From the NCBI GenBank assembly GCA_005408345.1, contig SEMN01000632.1:210937-274936 (forward strand): DNA of 64,000 nt, read 5' to 3'. Positions 13,241-27,466 of this stretch are shown here, one piece after another. Both the position numbers and the translations under genes were made by a program. Numbering within the stretch: position 1 is the stretch's first letter; every line of letters begins with the position of its first letter. A model generated the notes under the pieces. It was not told where the DNA came from and did not search any database. It worked only from the letters and a program-made list of their open reading frames with translations. This DNA comes from Macquaria australasica. Its lineage: Eukaryota > Chordata > Actinopteri > Centrarchiformes > Percichthyidae.

Positions 13241-16200
13241 AAGACCGACATACTGACCAACATCATCTTTGTAAGGCGCTAACACGAACTACAGAAATGA
13301 CACTGTGTACCAGTAATTACAGTATCAATATATGGGACTCTAATGACACGCAAAGCAGCTCAATGATTGCTTTTTATTTTTTTCCGAGACCAGTATTTAC
13401 AAACGCACGATGTTTGGTGCCATCCACTATATTTTGATCTGTGGATGCATTAGTCCTCATTAGAAGGTTTAACTCATCGCCCTGACAACCACACCACAAT
13501 GTGACATCATCTGTCATCATTATCCAAGTCTTTGCTGTTGTTGGGGAAACCCCTTTCAGGTCATCGTGGAATGGCATTGTGTACGGAGACAAAAGGCCCA
13601 CGATGAAGCATAACATCGGTTATGCACACTCTTAATTTGATGTTGTGAAAAGTAGCACAAAAGTCTGTTAATTTGTCAGAAATTTGAAAGTAAGTGCAGA
13701 AAATGGCATATTTTTTTATTGGTAAAAATGATCAATATTTGAGGTGGAAATATGTGAAAGGAATTGATGACGGTTTGGTAACACAGCAACAGATGCCTCA
13801 CTTATTATGTTCAGGTATTAATATGTTCTTTGTACACTAACAAGATGTTGCAATGTATTTTGATGTACAGAAGGCCAGGGAGAGAAGGGCAGAGGCGAAC
13901 ACGTTTTTTTATTTTGTTCCCTAATAAAAGATATTCCACAATCCAAATATAACAAGCTTATTTTCTTTAGATCACAACATAATTTGTTTTTCAACACAAG
14001 AAAACAGTTTTTATTATTTCATTATCTTGACATGACAAACTTCTCTTGATGAGATACAAATACTTGTATTAGAATAATAAGTATATTTGGTGGCTTAATT
14101 GCAAGAAAACCAACAATAAATGAGAAGTAATTACATGTATGGCCTCTTCAGCCTTCCATAAATAGCTAAAAAAAACAAAAAAAACACAGAACGAGCAAAA
14201 GCAAACAGCCAATAATCACTACACTGTGAATGAGCATCTGCTATGGAGAATACAGGCCCATTTAATGAACATTGATCAGTGTCCAGAAGCAATTAACATG
14301 TTCCTAGAGAGAGACGGAGAGCCTTACAAAGGAAAGGAAAGGGAGAGCTCATAGGCAATTGCCAAGCCCACAGAAGGAGGCAGCACTCACCTGAGACCCA
14401 GCACAACACACTGTGGAGGAAATTCACAGTTGACACTCTTCTCAGATGGTGGGAAATGAGGGAACGAGGGTAGAGAAATAGAGGAAGTTAGGGGATGAAA
14501 CAAAAAGCAGGGAGAGAGGCAGGGAGAGGGAGAACAGAGGGATGAAACAAAGGGAGGAGAGAACGTCCCCAGATGGCGGGGCATACGGTGAGATGTGTAG
14601 CAGACAAAGCTGGCAAGCTGATGTGACTCAGAGAGGAATAAAGGGACAGTGGCTATGTGTGTGTGTGTGTGTGTGTGTGAGGAGGTCTTTGATCACTCCT
14701 CAGAGAGTCATCACTCTCCATTCCCCGATCTTTAATGAAGATCTCCATTGAAAAATAAAAATCATATACAGTATCACAATGCCTAATATATATAATCCCT
14801 AGCCTGTATATTACCTTGTGTATTCTATTTATTGTTAATTTAAAAGATACACATTTTCTTTCTATGTGTTGTTTTTAGTAGCCTGCAGAGGGCAATGAAA
14901 CACTACACTCTTCACACAGTTTGTTAAAGCTCAATAATTCTTTCACACAGGAAAATGACTTACTCATAAGTAAGCAATGATCTGTGTGTATGTGCGGGCA
15001 CGTGCATAATGCAATTGCATTTGTGTGTAAGTACGCATGTGTTAAGGTTAAGGACTTAAACATTTATTGTAGTAACTCGTGACAGCAAAGAGTTTCTTGG
15101 CAACAAGGTATAAATTATTGGAAAAAAAAAAAGCAATGCCAACCAAATTAAAATGGCCTTCCTCTGTGGTGTCTGTTCCTCCCTTGTCTCTTTCCATCCA
15201 TCAAACCCTTTTCTTGATCTCTCTCTTGGGTATATTTACCATCTTGGTCTGACTGCCTGCTATACTGTAAAACAGAACCTTTAATCGATCCAACACTGAT
15301 TGATCTGCTGACTAATTAATTAATAATGGATCAAGTTGGCTCAACTGATCTGCTCTTAGGTGCTCTGGTTTGCCTGACTGGAAACCCACCACAGGACCTG
15401 ATGTTGAGAGTGGAGTTTATTTCATCACCAAACCCCCTATTTACTTGGGTAACAACAGATTTCTATCAGTTTAGGTCAGGTGTGTGTTAAGAGAGTCTAC
15501 TAATGTCTGTTTACGTGGTTCAGTGATTTTTTTAACAACATAGGCCAGGTGCAAAGATTTCAGGAATTTGCATCAGTCCCAGTATAAACTAGCCAGGTAC
15601 ACTTAAGTACACACACGACAAGTTTGAGATTTTTTCTTCTCTGGAGGTGGAAATTGTGGTGACAGTGCAGCTTTTGAAAGAAGAAAAATCCCTACATTTA
15701 CTTTGAAGTTACTGCAAACTTTTACTATGAAGTAGTTAGCTACTTATATATAGTTACTCATTACATATTGCTTATTGTAATTATGTTTCTTTACTGATTA
15801 CTCAACAGCAAACATTATTAGTTACATTATAGTTACTTTCGTTACTCAGCCGTCAAACATGTAAAAAATCCTCTACACCTACGCATGAAATCTTCTGTAT
15901 TTAACATGTGTGGACATGGAAAATGAGACACTATGGTTTAACAAGCAGTCAGACAGTTTGGAGGCATTTACTGGCCATCAACAGCTAGCTTAACGTTAAC
16001 CCTGGTGACTGCACACAGCAACATTAAATATGTTAGTAAGTATTGCATTTGCCCAACTCTGGTGACCAACACAGAAATAAGTTTGAAGATGGGTGTTCCT
16101 TTTAAGGCAAGCTGAGGCCATGATGAGCCCTTGGACATTAAGGTGAAACCAAATAAACAACTGAGAAAGCTAACAAGTCCTCCAAATATGACACAATGCA

Positions 16201-17651
16201 ATGTTTGCAACTGTCCTTCAAAATGACACATAAAACAGCTTGGTTAGGGTTAAAACAATCTTCCCAAGTCTTCTCTGCCTCCTTTTCTGAATTTACCCAT
16301 TTAAAAAATCACTAGCCTTTGGAACTCAGTGTACCCTATAGATGATGGTAAAATTACTTTTTCAGTAAAGTTTCTTTTTTTTCCATTGTGGACTTCCTAG
16401 CTTCTTCTCCACAACTGACATATCGCAGGTGTGAAAAAGCTGTCTATTAATCTAAAAGCAGAACAAAGCTGAGACAAAAGGTCAAGTGATGTCATAGTGG
16501 CCAGGAAGGTGTGTAACTGAAGTCAATTATTGATTAGCCCAGTGTATTGATATGGATACAGACACCCAGACTGTCTGAGGACCAGCTTAGTTGTCATGTA
16601 TATAAAGAAGGGAAGAGAGAACAGATGTATACCCCGTTTTTTCCTTTTGTTTTCTGTTAGTTTGATTATATCTTTAGGATTGTAGATCCCTAGATATTTG
16701 TTTTCTTGTGTGTGTTTATTTCTTATAAAAATGTACATGTTTTATTGTATTCAATATGAAATTTGAATGTCTGCAATAGTGTTACCTCAACATTCATACC
16801 AGTAAAATGTATTTAAATGTAATTTGATTTGATTTGATTTGTTATTGAACATGGTGCTGCCAGCAAATGTCTGCATGCTCACTGCAACTTGAGGTCTTTT
16901 CATTTAATGACACTCCACACCAGATGGAGCACCACGCAAATCAAAGTGTTAACGATGCATCTGCGTAGTCACTGCTTGTGCAGACATATAAATGCACATC
17001 AGCAAGACAGTCCAGCCTCAATCTAACCCATGCTGGAAATGAGCCAAAGAATGGGGGACGTGATGTAAATTCTCGAAATTCCCACTTAAAATTTCTCTGT
17101 CTTACTTCTACCTCTGTCCTCTCCAAGTAATTCAGCTCAGAAGTAACATGAATGCTATTGAGATTCTGAGCAGCTATGCTTGCTAACTGATGTAAAGCTA
17201 ATATTTTTTGACACCCAGATGGTTTCACACCTGTCTCTGCAAGCATAACAGGTTTTATTATCATGCAGTGTAATAAATTTGAATCAGCAACACATTTTAA
17301 TACTAGTCTTAACAGTAAACAAGCTAAAAATGCTTTTCTTTTTGGTATCAAGTGGCAAATTTAGATTTGGTTGGTTACATGCAATTCAAAATTACAAGAT
17401 GTACTGTACATATGACACTGCTAGAGGCTGGTAATTCAAGAAGTTTCCATAAGCAGAAAATCGTGGTGTATGATGCCAAAATGAGCAGCTGTGAGCATCA
17501 TGCGAACCATGCAACGACACTTAGGAATCACGAAGAAGATCAGTATGTGAACAAACATGTTGGCCATGGGGTTCGTCGGTGAGCTTGTGTGTTTCTGTTG
17601 AATTCATGAGACATCTGGCATCCCTGAACCCCCTGCCCTCTATCCCATCAT

Positions 17652-17653
<2 letters not shown>
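13241..17653. other. Intergenic, no gene seen
   Basis: AT-rich DNA with purine-rich tracts near 14430-14560 and a short (TG)n run at 14656-14679. A block near 15700-15860 with repeated AGTTACT-type motifs looks like decayed repeat sequence. No coding exon was identified. Confidence 0.65.

Positions 17654-17732
<79 letters not shown>
17654..17732. repeat. (CA)n microsatellite, about 79 bp
   Basis: Uninterrupted AC/CA dinucleotide repeat of about 39 units. It produces artificial poly-Val-Cys or poly-Thr-His open frames on both strands, which should not be annotated as genes. Confidence 0.97.
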
Positions 17733-17735
<3 letters not shown>

Positions 17736-17863
17736 CTGAATAATGAGGTGTCATGTCTCTCTCACACCCTGGGACCTCCATTCATGCCTCATCCATTCAT
17801 GTCATCTTCCAAATCCATCTCTTGCGCTGTAACTCTCCCGTGTTACACACTCTTTCTCGCCCT

Positions 17864-17965
<102 letters not shown>

Positions 17966-18769
17966 GACACACACAAAGTGTCAAGATGGAGGTCAGGTCA
18001 TGGTGCTGAGAGATGAGAATAATTACAGTTGAGGATTGGCTGCTCCCTGGTCTCTTCAGTATAAACATCTCCTATTGGTCAGGCTGGCTCATGTCTGGCC
18101 TACCAGCTGCCCTGTTTGTCTCAGGTGGTAAAGGCGATTATTATGATTAATGAAGATATTATTTATCATAGCAGATAATTTGACAGCAGAGCTGGCTCTA
18201 GCTGTTTCTCTACAATGGCTGCCATTGTTAAGGTTCTCGTAATTTATCTACCCTGCATCTGTCTTGCATTCTCATGTGAAAATTACCAAACACTGAGGTG
18301 AAATGAGATTAATTTTACAATCATTTTTTAAAGGATATGGAAATATCTTGTTACTTTTGTGCATGGTTATTCAGTTTAAGATTGCACCATTTATTTTCAC
18401 TTTATGAAACAGTCTTCTTTTAGTGCTGCCTCCAAAGACAGCTGCCAGATGATTGCACTACAAATGTGCCCTCAGCTGATTGTGATGAAAAAAAGACCTT
18501 AAAATTACAGATGACACAGACTTAAGACCGAACATTACATTCTTGTCTACAACACTGTTGCAGTTATCGAGGATATAGTTTTTAACATTCTTTTGAAGGT
18601 TTTATCATCAATTCAATAACAGTTAAGGTGGTTATGATGAAGGTGGAGTTACATACACTTTACAGTATGGTGCCTCTACTGACACAATCATGATGCAACA
18701 AAATGAAAAATACAGTACCTAATAAACAACATATAAGTCCTTAAAACTGAACGGCCAAATTCGTTGGTT

Positions 18770-19080
18770 GTCCATGCCCTCCAGAATGACACATTGAAGC
18801 GTTTTCTGATCTGACGCCACTATCAGCAGGATCACATCATTTGTTTGTGCCTTTCAAAACCGTTACAAATCACTGCTGAAAAGTAAATCTGTTTTATGAT
18901 CTGACACCGCTGTGGTTAAGGTTTGGATGGGTTAAGACACAAAAATGATGCTTAGGTTTAGCACAAGTACTTTGTTAAGGAAACAGAACAGAAAAACATG
19001 TTAGGAGAGCATTGTCGTCATGGTTACAATAATAAAACTTGGTTATGGTTATGGAACAACCTTGGTTGACTGTCGGGAAG
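18770..19080. repeat. Dispersed fish repeat of the GTTAGGTTTAGGCAC-type
   Basis: The core GTGGTTAAGGTTTGGATGGG, followed by CTTAGGTTTAGCACAAGTAC and TTGGTTATGGTTATGGAACA, resembles a very abundant teleost repeat containing GGTTTAGGCACAAA blocks. Two related CTGATCTGAC / ATGATCTGAC motifs occur at about 18805 and 18896. Recognition is from memory; boundaries and class are uncertain. Confidence 0.45.
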
Positions 19081-22000
19081 AAACGAGCAGCGCTCTCCCG
19101 TGTTACTCTAAAGTCTGATGTTTTGGTGACTCACTTATCCGCTCCAACATCCTCCCTATGCAGATTTTTGTTGCTCCAAAACGTCACCTGACTTCTTCCC
19201 TTGCTCCTATCCTAATTACTACGGCCATTAATATGCAGTTTTGGGGCACTTGCTGAAACGACTGATTCTGTTGTTTTTCTTGGGATGAGAGTCTCCTAAT
19301 TGAACAAATTAATATTTAATTCCTTTTTACTGCACTTCTCTAGAAACACAACATACAATAACTGCATATGTAATTCTAATGAATTGCAGACTTTAAGCTT
19401 AATTATTTGCTGAATTGTTCTAGTAAAGTAGGCATTTATTTATATGAGTATCATTTCCATTTTAACTGTAACAAACCATGCCATCAGTTCTTGTACAGAA
19501 TATACAGATTTGCTAATAATTGTGCCACACATTTATCTATCCACACAGAGTATCAACCTTATTAAAGGAATAAATTGTCATCAAAATCCAAGCCGCAAAA
19601 CTGCTTTGAATCACTTCTCACAGCTACCTCCATTGTTAAATATTCAGGCTTTTCAACATCAAAAATTCACAAAGAAAGCACAAATAATATATCAAAACTG
19701 TCAGCACTGAATATGAAGCCATTAGAAGATCTTGGTGTTCTTCCATGAAATATTGTTAAAGTTCTTCATGTTCTTTTTGAGCATCAAAAACTTTCCCCTT
19801 TTAAAAGTTAAGAGTTTGTCGCACTGACTAATGGAGCTGCTATGAAATTATCTCAGTTCCTGTGTGTGTGTGTGTCTTCAGAGCCATCAATAATGGCTTT
19901 GTCAGTAAGTTAAAGTGACAAGGACACATGTGCACACATATACACACCAGCACACACAAGGTCCACGTACACCTCCTGTCCTGTAACCCCGACTACCCAC
20001 AGGTTGTGTCTTGCTGATGACAGCTTTATAATACTGCTGAGTGAGGCAGATCTCTCAACAACACTGTGTGTGTGCATGTGTGTGTGTGTTCATTTGAGTA
20101 CGTGTGCAGTTGTGTCTAAAATGAGTGACTGATCTAATCTAACTAATTCATATTTTCTCCCTTCCCCTTTTTGTTTGGCTGCTCAAATATTGGGGAACAG
20201 ACAAAGAGCGAAAGGGAGCGAGTGGTAATAAATAAAGGAGGAGGGGAGATAGAACAGACAGGAGTAGATGTGAGGTACAGATAGAGAGAAGGAGCTAGCA
20301 GGATCATTTATTCAGCCAGTATGTAAATAGTGTGAGGTATAATGCTATTAGCTGTGATTATATTAGGCAGCTATTTCAGGAAAGAATGTCCACCCAGCTG
20401 CAATCACAGATGTGAGAGGAGAGGAGAGGAGAGGAGAGGAGAGGAGAAGAGAGATTGATGTAACTTCCCATGCATGCAAGCAAAGGATTTATTAAAGACA
20501 ACCAAGCCATATACAGTGTGTATGGGTATTAATGTTATTTATTGTGTCCATGCTCATACATAAAGACTGAGTGCCCGTGCGCTTGCATCTCTTTAAAAGC
20601 AAGGCACCCTCCCCTATTGGTAAGTACATGTGTGTTTGCATCCCTGGTTATGTACGGTTATCTCTGCTTTCTACGTGTGCGTGTCTATACTGTGTACATC
20701 TTTCTATAACAGCATCCCTATAAAATCATGTATTCGCACAAAAGCGTGCAGATCCAGCATTCGCGTGTGTGTGTGTGTGTGTGTGTGCCTGCGCGTGTGT
20801 GTATGTGTGCACCCTCACCACTTCTTCCTAGCCCTCTTCCCGCCTCTGTTCCTGTGTTGAGGTATCCTTGTTCTCTGTATTGTGATGTTTTTATCTGTGT
20901 GTGATTGCTACAGTTCCCCTCAGCCAAAACACACAGCTCTCTGAAGGCACACACAGTGCCAGCTTTAGCCGCCCTCTGAGGAGTGTGCGTCAATAAAATA
21001 TGAGCCCCGGCATACACACAGCCTAACAGACACTCACGCCAGCCCACACATTAACACACACACACACAGAGGCCTGTCTCAGCCTCTGAGTTTACACTGC
21101 TGTGAACATGAACACTAAGTGGAAGTTTGCACGCAAACATGGCGGCCACAGGAGTTACCTCAGGCCAGCTGCACTGTCATCCAGTGAATCAAGCGCACCC
21201 TTGTGTTCCCTGCCCATCATCACTGAATCTGATTTGACTGTGGGACATGTTTAATTAATGAGCACCGTTTGTCCTTTTATATTCTGGCATGATCTTTCAA
21301 GACCTTCCCATCACTCCTACCCCCAACAAAGAAGAGAAATAGGACGATTGAGGAAGAATGGCACGTGTAAGAGAGCGAAAGAGAGAGTGGTTCCCACATG
21401 GGAATGTGTGCGTGTTCGCGTGGGAACTGTTGGTCCAGCAGGCTTGTTTGTTGGTGCATCGAGTGACAGCAACAAACTTCATGTGAGAGTTCTTCTGGCT
21501 GAAAGGCTTTAAGTGGGCACCTCAGAGCAGCAGAGGATCAGAGAGATGAGAGGGCAAACACGGCATGCACACACAGACAGTTCATGTGCACATATACTGC
21601 AGCTACTGACTAAGGCTTGTAGATGATGGCCATCCAAACCACAATCAATTGGGCAGTTTGAACCTAAAAAGAAAAACAACATAAAAATGTATTAAGCTAG
21701 AGTTTGCCACTGTACTGTGGATAGGACCAAAGAGGAAAACTCATGTGATCACGCAATAAAAGTTAATCCCCGAAAACCAAATAATTTTGCCAACCTTGGT
21801 TGGTTAGATCCCATCAAACCACTTTTAGAAGTTCAAGCTCAAAGCATTGGTACAATGACTGAAGAGATGTGACAGAGTTGAAGCTCAAAGCAAGTGTAAA
21901 GCACATTTTTGAATAGCTGATTGAACTACACTTACGCATTTTCTAATTACTTTTATGTTTTATACAGATGACACTATTACTTCTTTCAGTTTCCTTGCTA

Positions 22001-23423
22001 TGAATTCCCTAAACATCTCCCCATTCTGTTTGCATCCTACCAAAAGTGGAAAGCACAACTGTCCCTGTAAATGCCAACTTACACCATGGCCAGCTTTGAC
22101 TCGAGCTGAACTACCTCCTTGGACCAATCCGTTCCAGAACTGAACTATAAAAATAATCTCACAGGGTCACCAGATGTGTTTGCCTTGAGCTCCTTCCTGT
22201 TGTCACTCATTCGGTTTATTGGCAGGGTTGGAGCCTCTGATGTCCTTCATAAATTTCTAAGTAGCCCAGAGGGAGCTCCAAGAGGTTTCTCTGCAATAAT
22301 ATCACAAGTCCCAGAACAACTCTAGAGCCACCAGGTTCACTTTCCTCAATTTACCAAATGCTCCATAAATGAGCTCCATATATGGGCTGCTAACCCTGCT
22401 GTTAGCCTGAGGAGACAGCAGTGTGGCCCCACTGTAGGACATAGAGCAACACCTTCTCTATGCATAAGCCCTGACGAGTTGTCAGTGGAGTGACGAGGAC
22501 ATGATTCCTCACTGGCTTCCCCTCACTGGCTTCCCATCTTTTTTTTCTCCTGCTCCACTTGTGTGTCTCACTTACTTCAGTTATTAGAGGGTTTTTAGAA
22601 TCTAATCCACATTACCAGTCAGTCATGACAGTTACACCTTGTGCAGACCAAACATGTTTTGATTGCATTTTTCAGTTGTTCAACTCACATCTCTCTTACG
22701 CAACAGATTTTATTCAATACAGCTGTGTACGGTTTCAAGTCCTTTTTTTCTACCGACTCTCGAGAGGAGTGTGCATTGGACTGTGAGCTCTGTAAAAAGA
22801 CCTTTGAGTATGCAGTAGTATAAAGAATAGGTATAAATATGGTAGAAATATACTTTGGCAACACACCCAATTCAACAAACTTAGGACCATTTGAACCACA
22901 GAAATGCTTTGCCTTATTCAAGTTTGAAGCTCTGTGCCCTGTAACAGTTCTGTCAAACTTTACTAATTAGTATTGACAATGAGAATTGGATTTATATTAA
23001 TGAGTGTGTTATCACTTTAGATCCAGACTATTGGGGTATTTCATGGTCTGGCTGGGGGGACATCAAGCGTGGATTGACGTTTGCAGACCTTTATGAGCTC
23101 GATGCTCAGACACAAATTAAGCCAGAGCCATTGAGTACAGGGACAGTTTTCCGAAGTAAAATTTCGGGGTCTGAAAAAGTCTGATATTGAACATTTAATG
23201 TCCTTAAAATCATTCTTAGCCGTTTTTTTAATAAATGGTGAAAATACATTTTGATGGGTAGAATATGATTTGTAAACCATTATTTTGCTTCTATTTTCTG
23301 CCTTATAACAGCTGTCACTCTCTTCTCACATCTCTTTCTCTCCCTCTGACCCCCTCTTTACACTTTCCCCATCTTTCCCTTTCTACCCTTTGTCTTCTCC
23401 TGCACTTGTTTCTTTAGGTCCCC

Positions 23424-23424
<1 letters not shown>
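19081..23424. other. Intergenic, no gene seen
   Basis: The stretch includes TG-rich blocks near 19863, 20070 and 20765-20810, a GAGGA-type minisatellite at 20416-20447, and otherwise nondescript AT-rich DNA. No exon with splice sites and family-like protein was recognised. Confidence 0.65.
20416..20447. repeat. (GAGGA)n pentanucleotide repeat
   Basis: About six tandem GAGGA units, ending in GAAGAGAG. All purine on this strand. Confidence 0.9.
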
Positions 23425-23485
<61 letters not shown>

Positions 23486-23505
23486 GTCTTTCTGTCTTTC
23501 TTTCT
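23425..23505. repeat. (TTTC)n tetranucleotide repeat
   Basis: About 20 TTTC units with two TTTCTG interruptions near the 3' end. This polypyrimidine strand has mirror symmetry and could in principle form triplex DNA. Confidence 0.95.
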
Positions 23506-26500
23506 CACCTCTCTGTGAATGTACAGGGGTGCTCATTAAAGCCATTCTTTATCATTTAATGAAGCCATTGGATTAGAGGTGATGCATTGACCAGTCAGAG
23601 GGGAGAAGTGAGAAGGGAGTAGGGAGGTGGTGAAGGAAATCACCAAGTGAACATGTGTTTGATCGATACTAATAAGTCTATACAAAATAGTTTGAAAATA
23701 ACACATTTATTTTTTTAGTTGCACCATGGAGACACATGCTATGATTATTTTTTCCCCTCTCAAAGTCAGAGTTCAACTGTGCAAATGTAAGTGCAAACAT
23801 TTGCGACCAAAGTGCCCTGACAATCGAAAGGCAAGACATCATAAATATGACATCTAACTCTACATTAACACTATACATTTCTATATTATTTGAGCCTGCT
23901 TGATTTACAATAGAAGAACTTAATTTTGTCATTTTTCCAGTGTAAACAAAACCTTTACACTCCTGTGAACTGCGTGATTAACGCTGTTTGTCTTTCTTTT
24001 GCCACAGTACTCCAAAAATACATAAAAAGTACAATTTCAACATATTATGGCATATCTAAAGTACTCATAATGCACTACATACAACTTAAATGGTTACAGT
24101 TTAACAAAACCTTAATATACTACTTCTAAATATATAAAAGGTATACTTCAGAAAATATATTTGACTATCCTTTGTTTAAACTTGAGTACATCCTTCTCCT
24201 TTTTAATATTGCAGTTCATTCTCCAACACTGAAGTGCAGAAAGTCAGATTTTTGCAACTGAAAGTTAAGCATGAAAAGATAACACACATCTTTCAGTGAC
24301 TTTGGTTGCCTCTAAGGAGGAGAGGTAAAGAACATCTGATCTGATATTCATATTCTGGCCACATAAGGAAAACTTTTGATATTCAGTTTGAAGAAGAGCA
24401 GGACTTAAAGCTTTGTCCTGATGTCGATCCTTGGGGGGATAGAAACATCAATGAGGTGTTGGAGCTTTTAGGTGTAGATGCAGGCTTTGCTTGTATCCTC
24501 CTGACTCCAACCAAGGAGACTGTACTGTGTGCAGCTAGCTGTGTCAATATTGAGATATCTCAGCTTAAAGAGACAAGAGATCACGCATGCTCATTCCTCT
24601 CTTTCTGTTGTTCTTCTTTTGTTGTCTTTTTTCTCTTTTCCCCTCATGTCTCTCTTTTACCTCCTTCTCGTTCCCTCTGCATCAACACTTTCTCTCTTGT
24701 TGCTTTTTCCACCCATGTCACCATCACTCACCTCTATCACTTTCCATTCCGCTGTCTTCCATTCTATACCCGAGCCTGTCCCTGTTTCTTTTTTACTATT
24801 TCCATTTCTGACTTGTCCAGGTCCGTCTCATTTAAACCTGTCATGATGGACACCCCACCCTCTTTCTTGTGTGCTCTCTCTTTGCCTGGCCATTTCTTTC
24901 TTCTATTTTCTTTCTTCTTTTTCTTGTACAAAGAAAAGCACAAGTTGAATGTGATCATAAAGCTCAAAATAAGATTTTTATCCCAGGCCTTCTCGGGTAG
25001 GACGGCAAACTGAGCCCAGTCAGTCACCCGACACCAGCAGGTGTCTGAGCCTCCTGTTACCGAAAGTCAGGGAAACAGTGAAGTTGACGGCATTGAATAT
25101 GACAGTCTGTCTATGATGGAACCATTGTCTCAAAACAGTGAGTTATAAAAGCTGCAAATTAATTCAGTTTGGGAGAGTTGGATATTACTTTCTAGACACA
25201 TTGAAATGTTTGTCATTTTAGAACACACTGCTCTGCAGAAGTTGGTGGTTTTAGACAGTCTGGATAGGAAAAAGCACTGCCATGAAACTATTTCAATAAA
25301 GAGGAATAAAACAAAAAACTGGAGAAGTGTGTTTGACTATAGGGATTCCTATTATTTGGGCCTTCCCCACTTTAATGAGCTGCGATAATTTCTAATCATC
25401 TACATTTGAGAAATGTCAATTAGACATTACTATAGGTAAAGTGCAGTTGGATCCTAAGTGATCACTGATTGACCTCCTAGGAGGCATAACTGACTTATGC
25501 TGTTGTAGCCAGCAGTCAGAATGTCCCTCCTGAGCCACCATAGGGCTTGAAGGGTCATCAGTCGTTAGTGCCTTGTGGTGAAAGTATTAATCAAGCCTTT
25601 GCCAAGCCACATTTTCCTTTGTTTTCTGTGTTCCTGTATGAGTACTGCAGGCCAAGTGGCGCAAGAGGCCGTCCTACGAGTGGGGGGTTTGGCAGTCACC
25701 TGCACTTCACAGCCCCACAGTTGTGTGAGTGGTTATTTGGAACTTCTTTTCACAATTTCCACCCTTTCTTCTGTGTCTGCAGTGTGTATTTGTGTATAGG
25801 GCATGGGCACATGTGTGGGGTGAGTAACCATTCCCAGTATTAATTTTTCCCCTCTACCAAATGGCTAATGCTCATTATGTACCCCTATTTTAATTGTGTA
25901 ATTGATTTATAGTATAAAAACCACAAGCTATGACTAGTTGGGCTTCAGTATGTATTCTAATATGTCTTGCTGCAAAGTTAGGCAGGAATTAAGGGCACCA
26001 TGATAACTGAATCTGATGTGGTGACCATCTCAAAAGACATAACAGTGTGATTCCGACATTTAGGACACCATACTTTGATGAATGAGCTGAATTGGAGTTA
26101 GAAGGAGAGGCTGTACCAGAGTGAATGGTCACGTGAGTTTGGCCCGGTCTCATTGTTGAACTTCAATCAACTTCTAGTAATCTTTATAAAACTGCATTCT
26201 TAGCGCTTGTTCTGTGACCATGAAGGACACAGCATGTTTTCTTGTAGTGCTTTCTGCCATTAACGATTTGAATTGTGCTTTCTTCTACTCTACTACTAAA
26301 ATCACTGGCGCGTGCATATCATTTGACCGCACAAGACTGACATCATTAGTCAGAAGTCACAGTAAGTCTTGTTTAAGTGTTCCTAAGTGAACATTACGCT
26401 GCCAGCTGCTTGACCCAAGGCACCTAGTGGGCGGATTGAACTTTTATTGATCTCCTTTACATCGTTGGGTGATGGCACTGAATTAAATCTCTTTATGACT

Positions 26501-26809
26501 TTATAACTTGCAACAATACTGTTTTTATCATCTCTGTTCCTTGGCAGCAGCTATTGGCAACACCGCAGATCTTTGTTACATCCTGTACGAGTTAACTACA
26601 ACTATGGTAGGAATTAAAAAGTTAATATTGTACAACAACAAAAAATAATCATAAAGAAATTTAAATAATTTTTTGTGTGTGTGTGTGTAAGGAATTTGTT
26701 TTTATTGCTGTTGTTTTTCTGTGGGATGAGGTAATCCTGACCTATGTACTAATGTCTAAAAAAGCGGGGTTAGATGACGATGTCACTAAATGACTATTAA
26801 AATTTTAAA
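23506..26809. other. Intergenic, no supported gene; long C/T-rich frame and possible mini-exons
   Basis: The longest open frame of the window lies here (24456-25013, 185 codons), but most of it runs through a C/T-rich tract (24590-24930) and it has no recognisable domain. Two short splice-bounded stretches near 25651-25724 and 25783-25819 are treated as a finding rather than a gene. Confidence 0.6.
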
Positions 26810-27015
26810 TCCTCTCTCTTCCCTCCCCCTCACCTTTCCTCTATCCCTTTCTCTCACTTCCTCTTCCTGTCTCTCTCCCTCTCTTCTCTCCCCTTTCTAC
26901 TCACTCTCCGCTCTCTCCATCCTTCACACCGATTTCTCTCTCTCTTCTCTCTCTTCCCATTCTTTCTCTCTCCCCCTGAGTCTTTCCCCTCTCTCTCTCT
27001 GCTCTCTCTTCCTCC
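26810..27015. repeat. Polypyrimidine (CT-rich) tract
   Basis: About 200 bp of almost continuous C and T with many CTCTCT units, followed by a short (CCA)n run at 27028-27043. It yields spurious Ser/Leu-rich frames. Confidence 0.85.
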
Positions 27016-27454
27016 CTGAACACCCCACCACCACCACCACCACCCCCCTATAGGGATAGACACTCAATAGAATTACCATCTTCTTGATCTATAATTACCA
27101 CACAACTCTCTCTACCCCTGGCTCTCTTTCTCCTTGCGTGCTTGCCAGCCAGTCTCCGAGTGTACACAGGATACATACATCATCATTTAAACATTTTTTT
27201 CCCGATAACAGCCTCATCCTGTTTGTGTGAGGAAATAAGAATCATTGAGATGTTTGACGGAGGATGCTGAACACATACTGTATAACAAATGCATGATAGC
27301 ATGACCTATATATAAGATGAGCCGTTAAGAAAACATGCAAAATAGGATGTCTAACATCACATCTCTTCACCTTGATAACAGCGATGCACTCGATACAGGG
27401 GATTGTTGCGTATCATAGACATTATATAATAGCAGCTGTGAACAGGAATGCTAA

Positions 27455-27466
27455 TTGCATATGCAA
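27455..27466. promoter_or_regulatory. POU-type palindrome TTGCATATGCAA (candidate)
   Basis: A perfect 12 bp palindrome embedded in ATGCTAATTGCATATGCAAA. It overlaps octamer-like ATGCTAAT on the left and TATGCAAA on the right, and resembles the dimeric POU recognition element ATGCATATGCAT. The motif is seen; binding is inferred and untested. Confidence 0.3.

Noticed and set aside
24456..25013. Longest open frame in the window (185 codons, plus strand)
   Set aside because: Most of it crosses a C/T-rich tract and is a Phe/Leu/Ser-rich low-complexity product. There is no domain, no good start context and no splice support.
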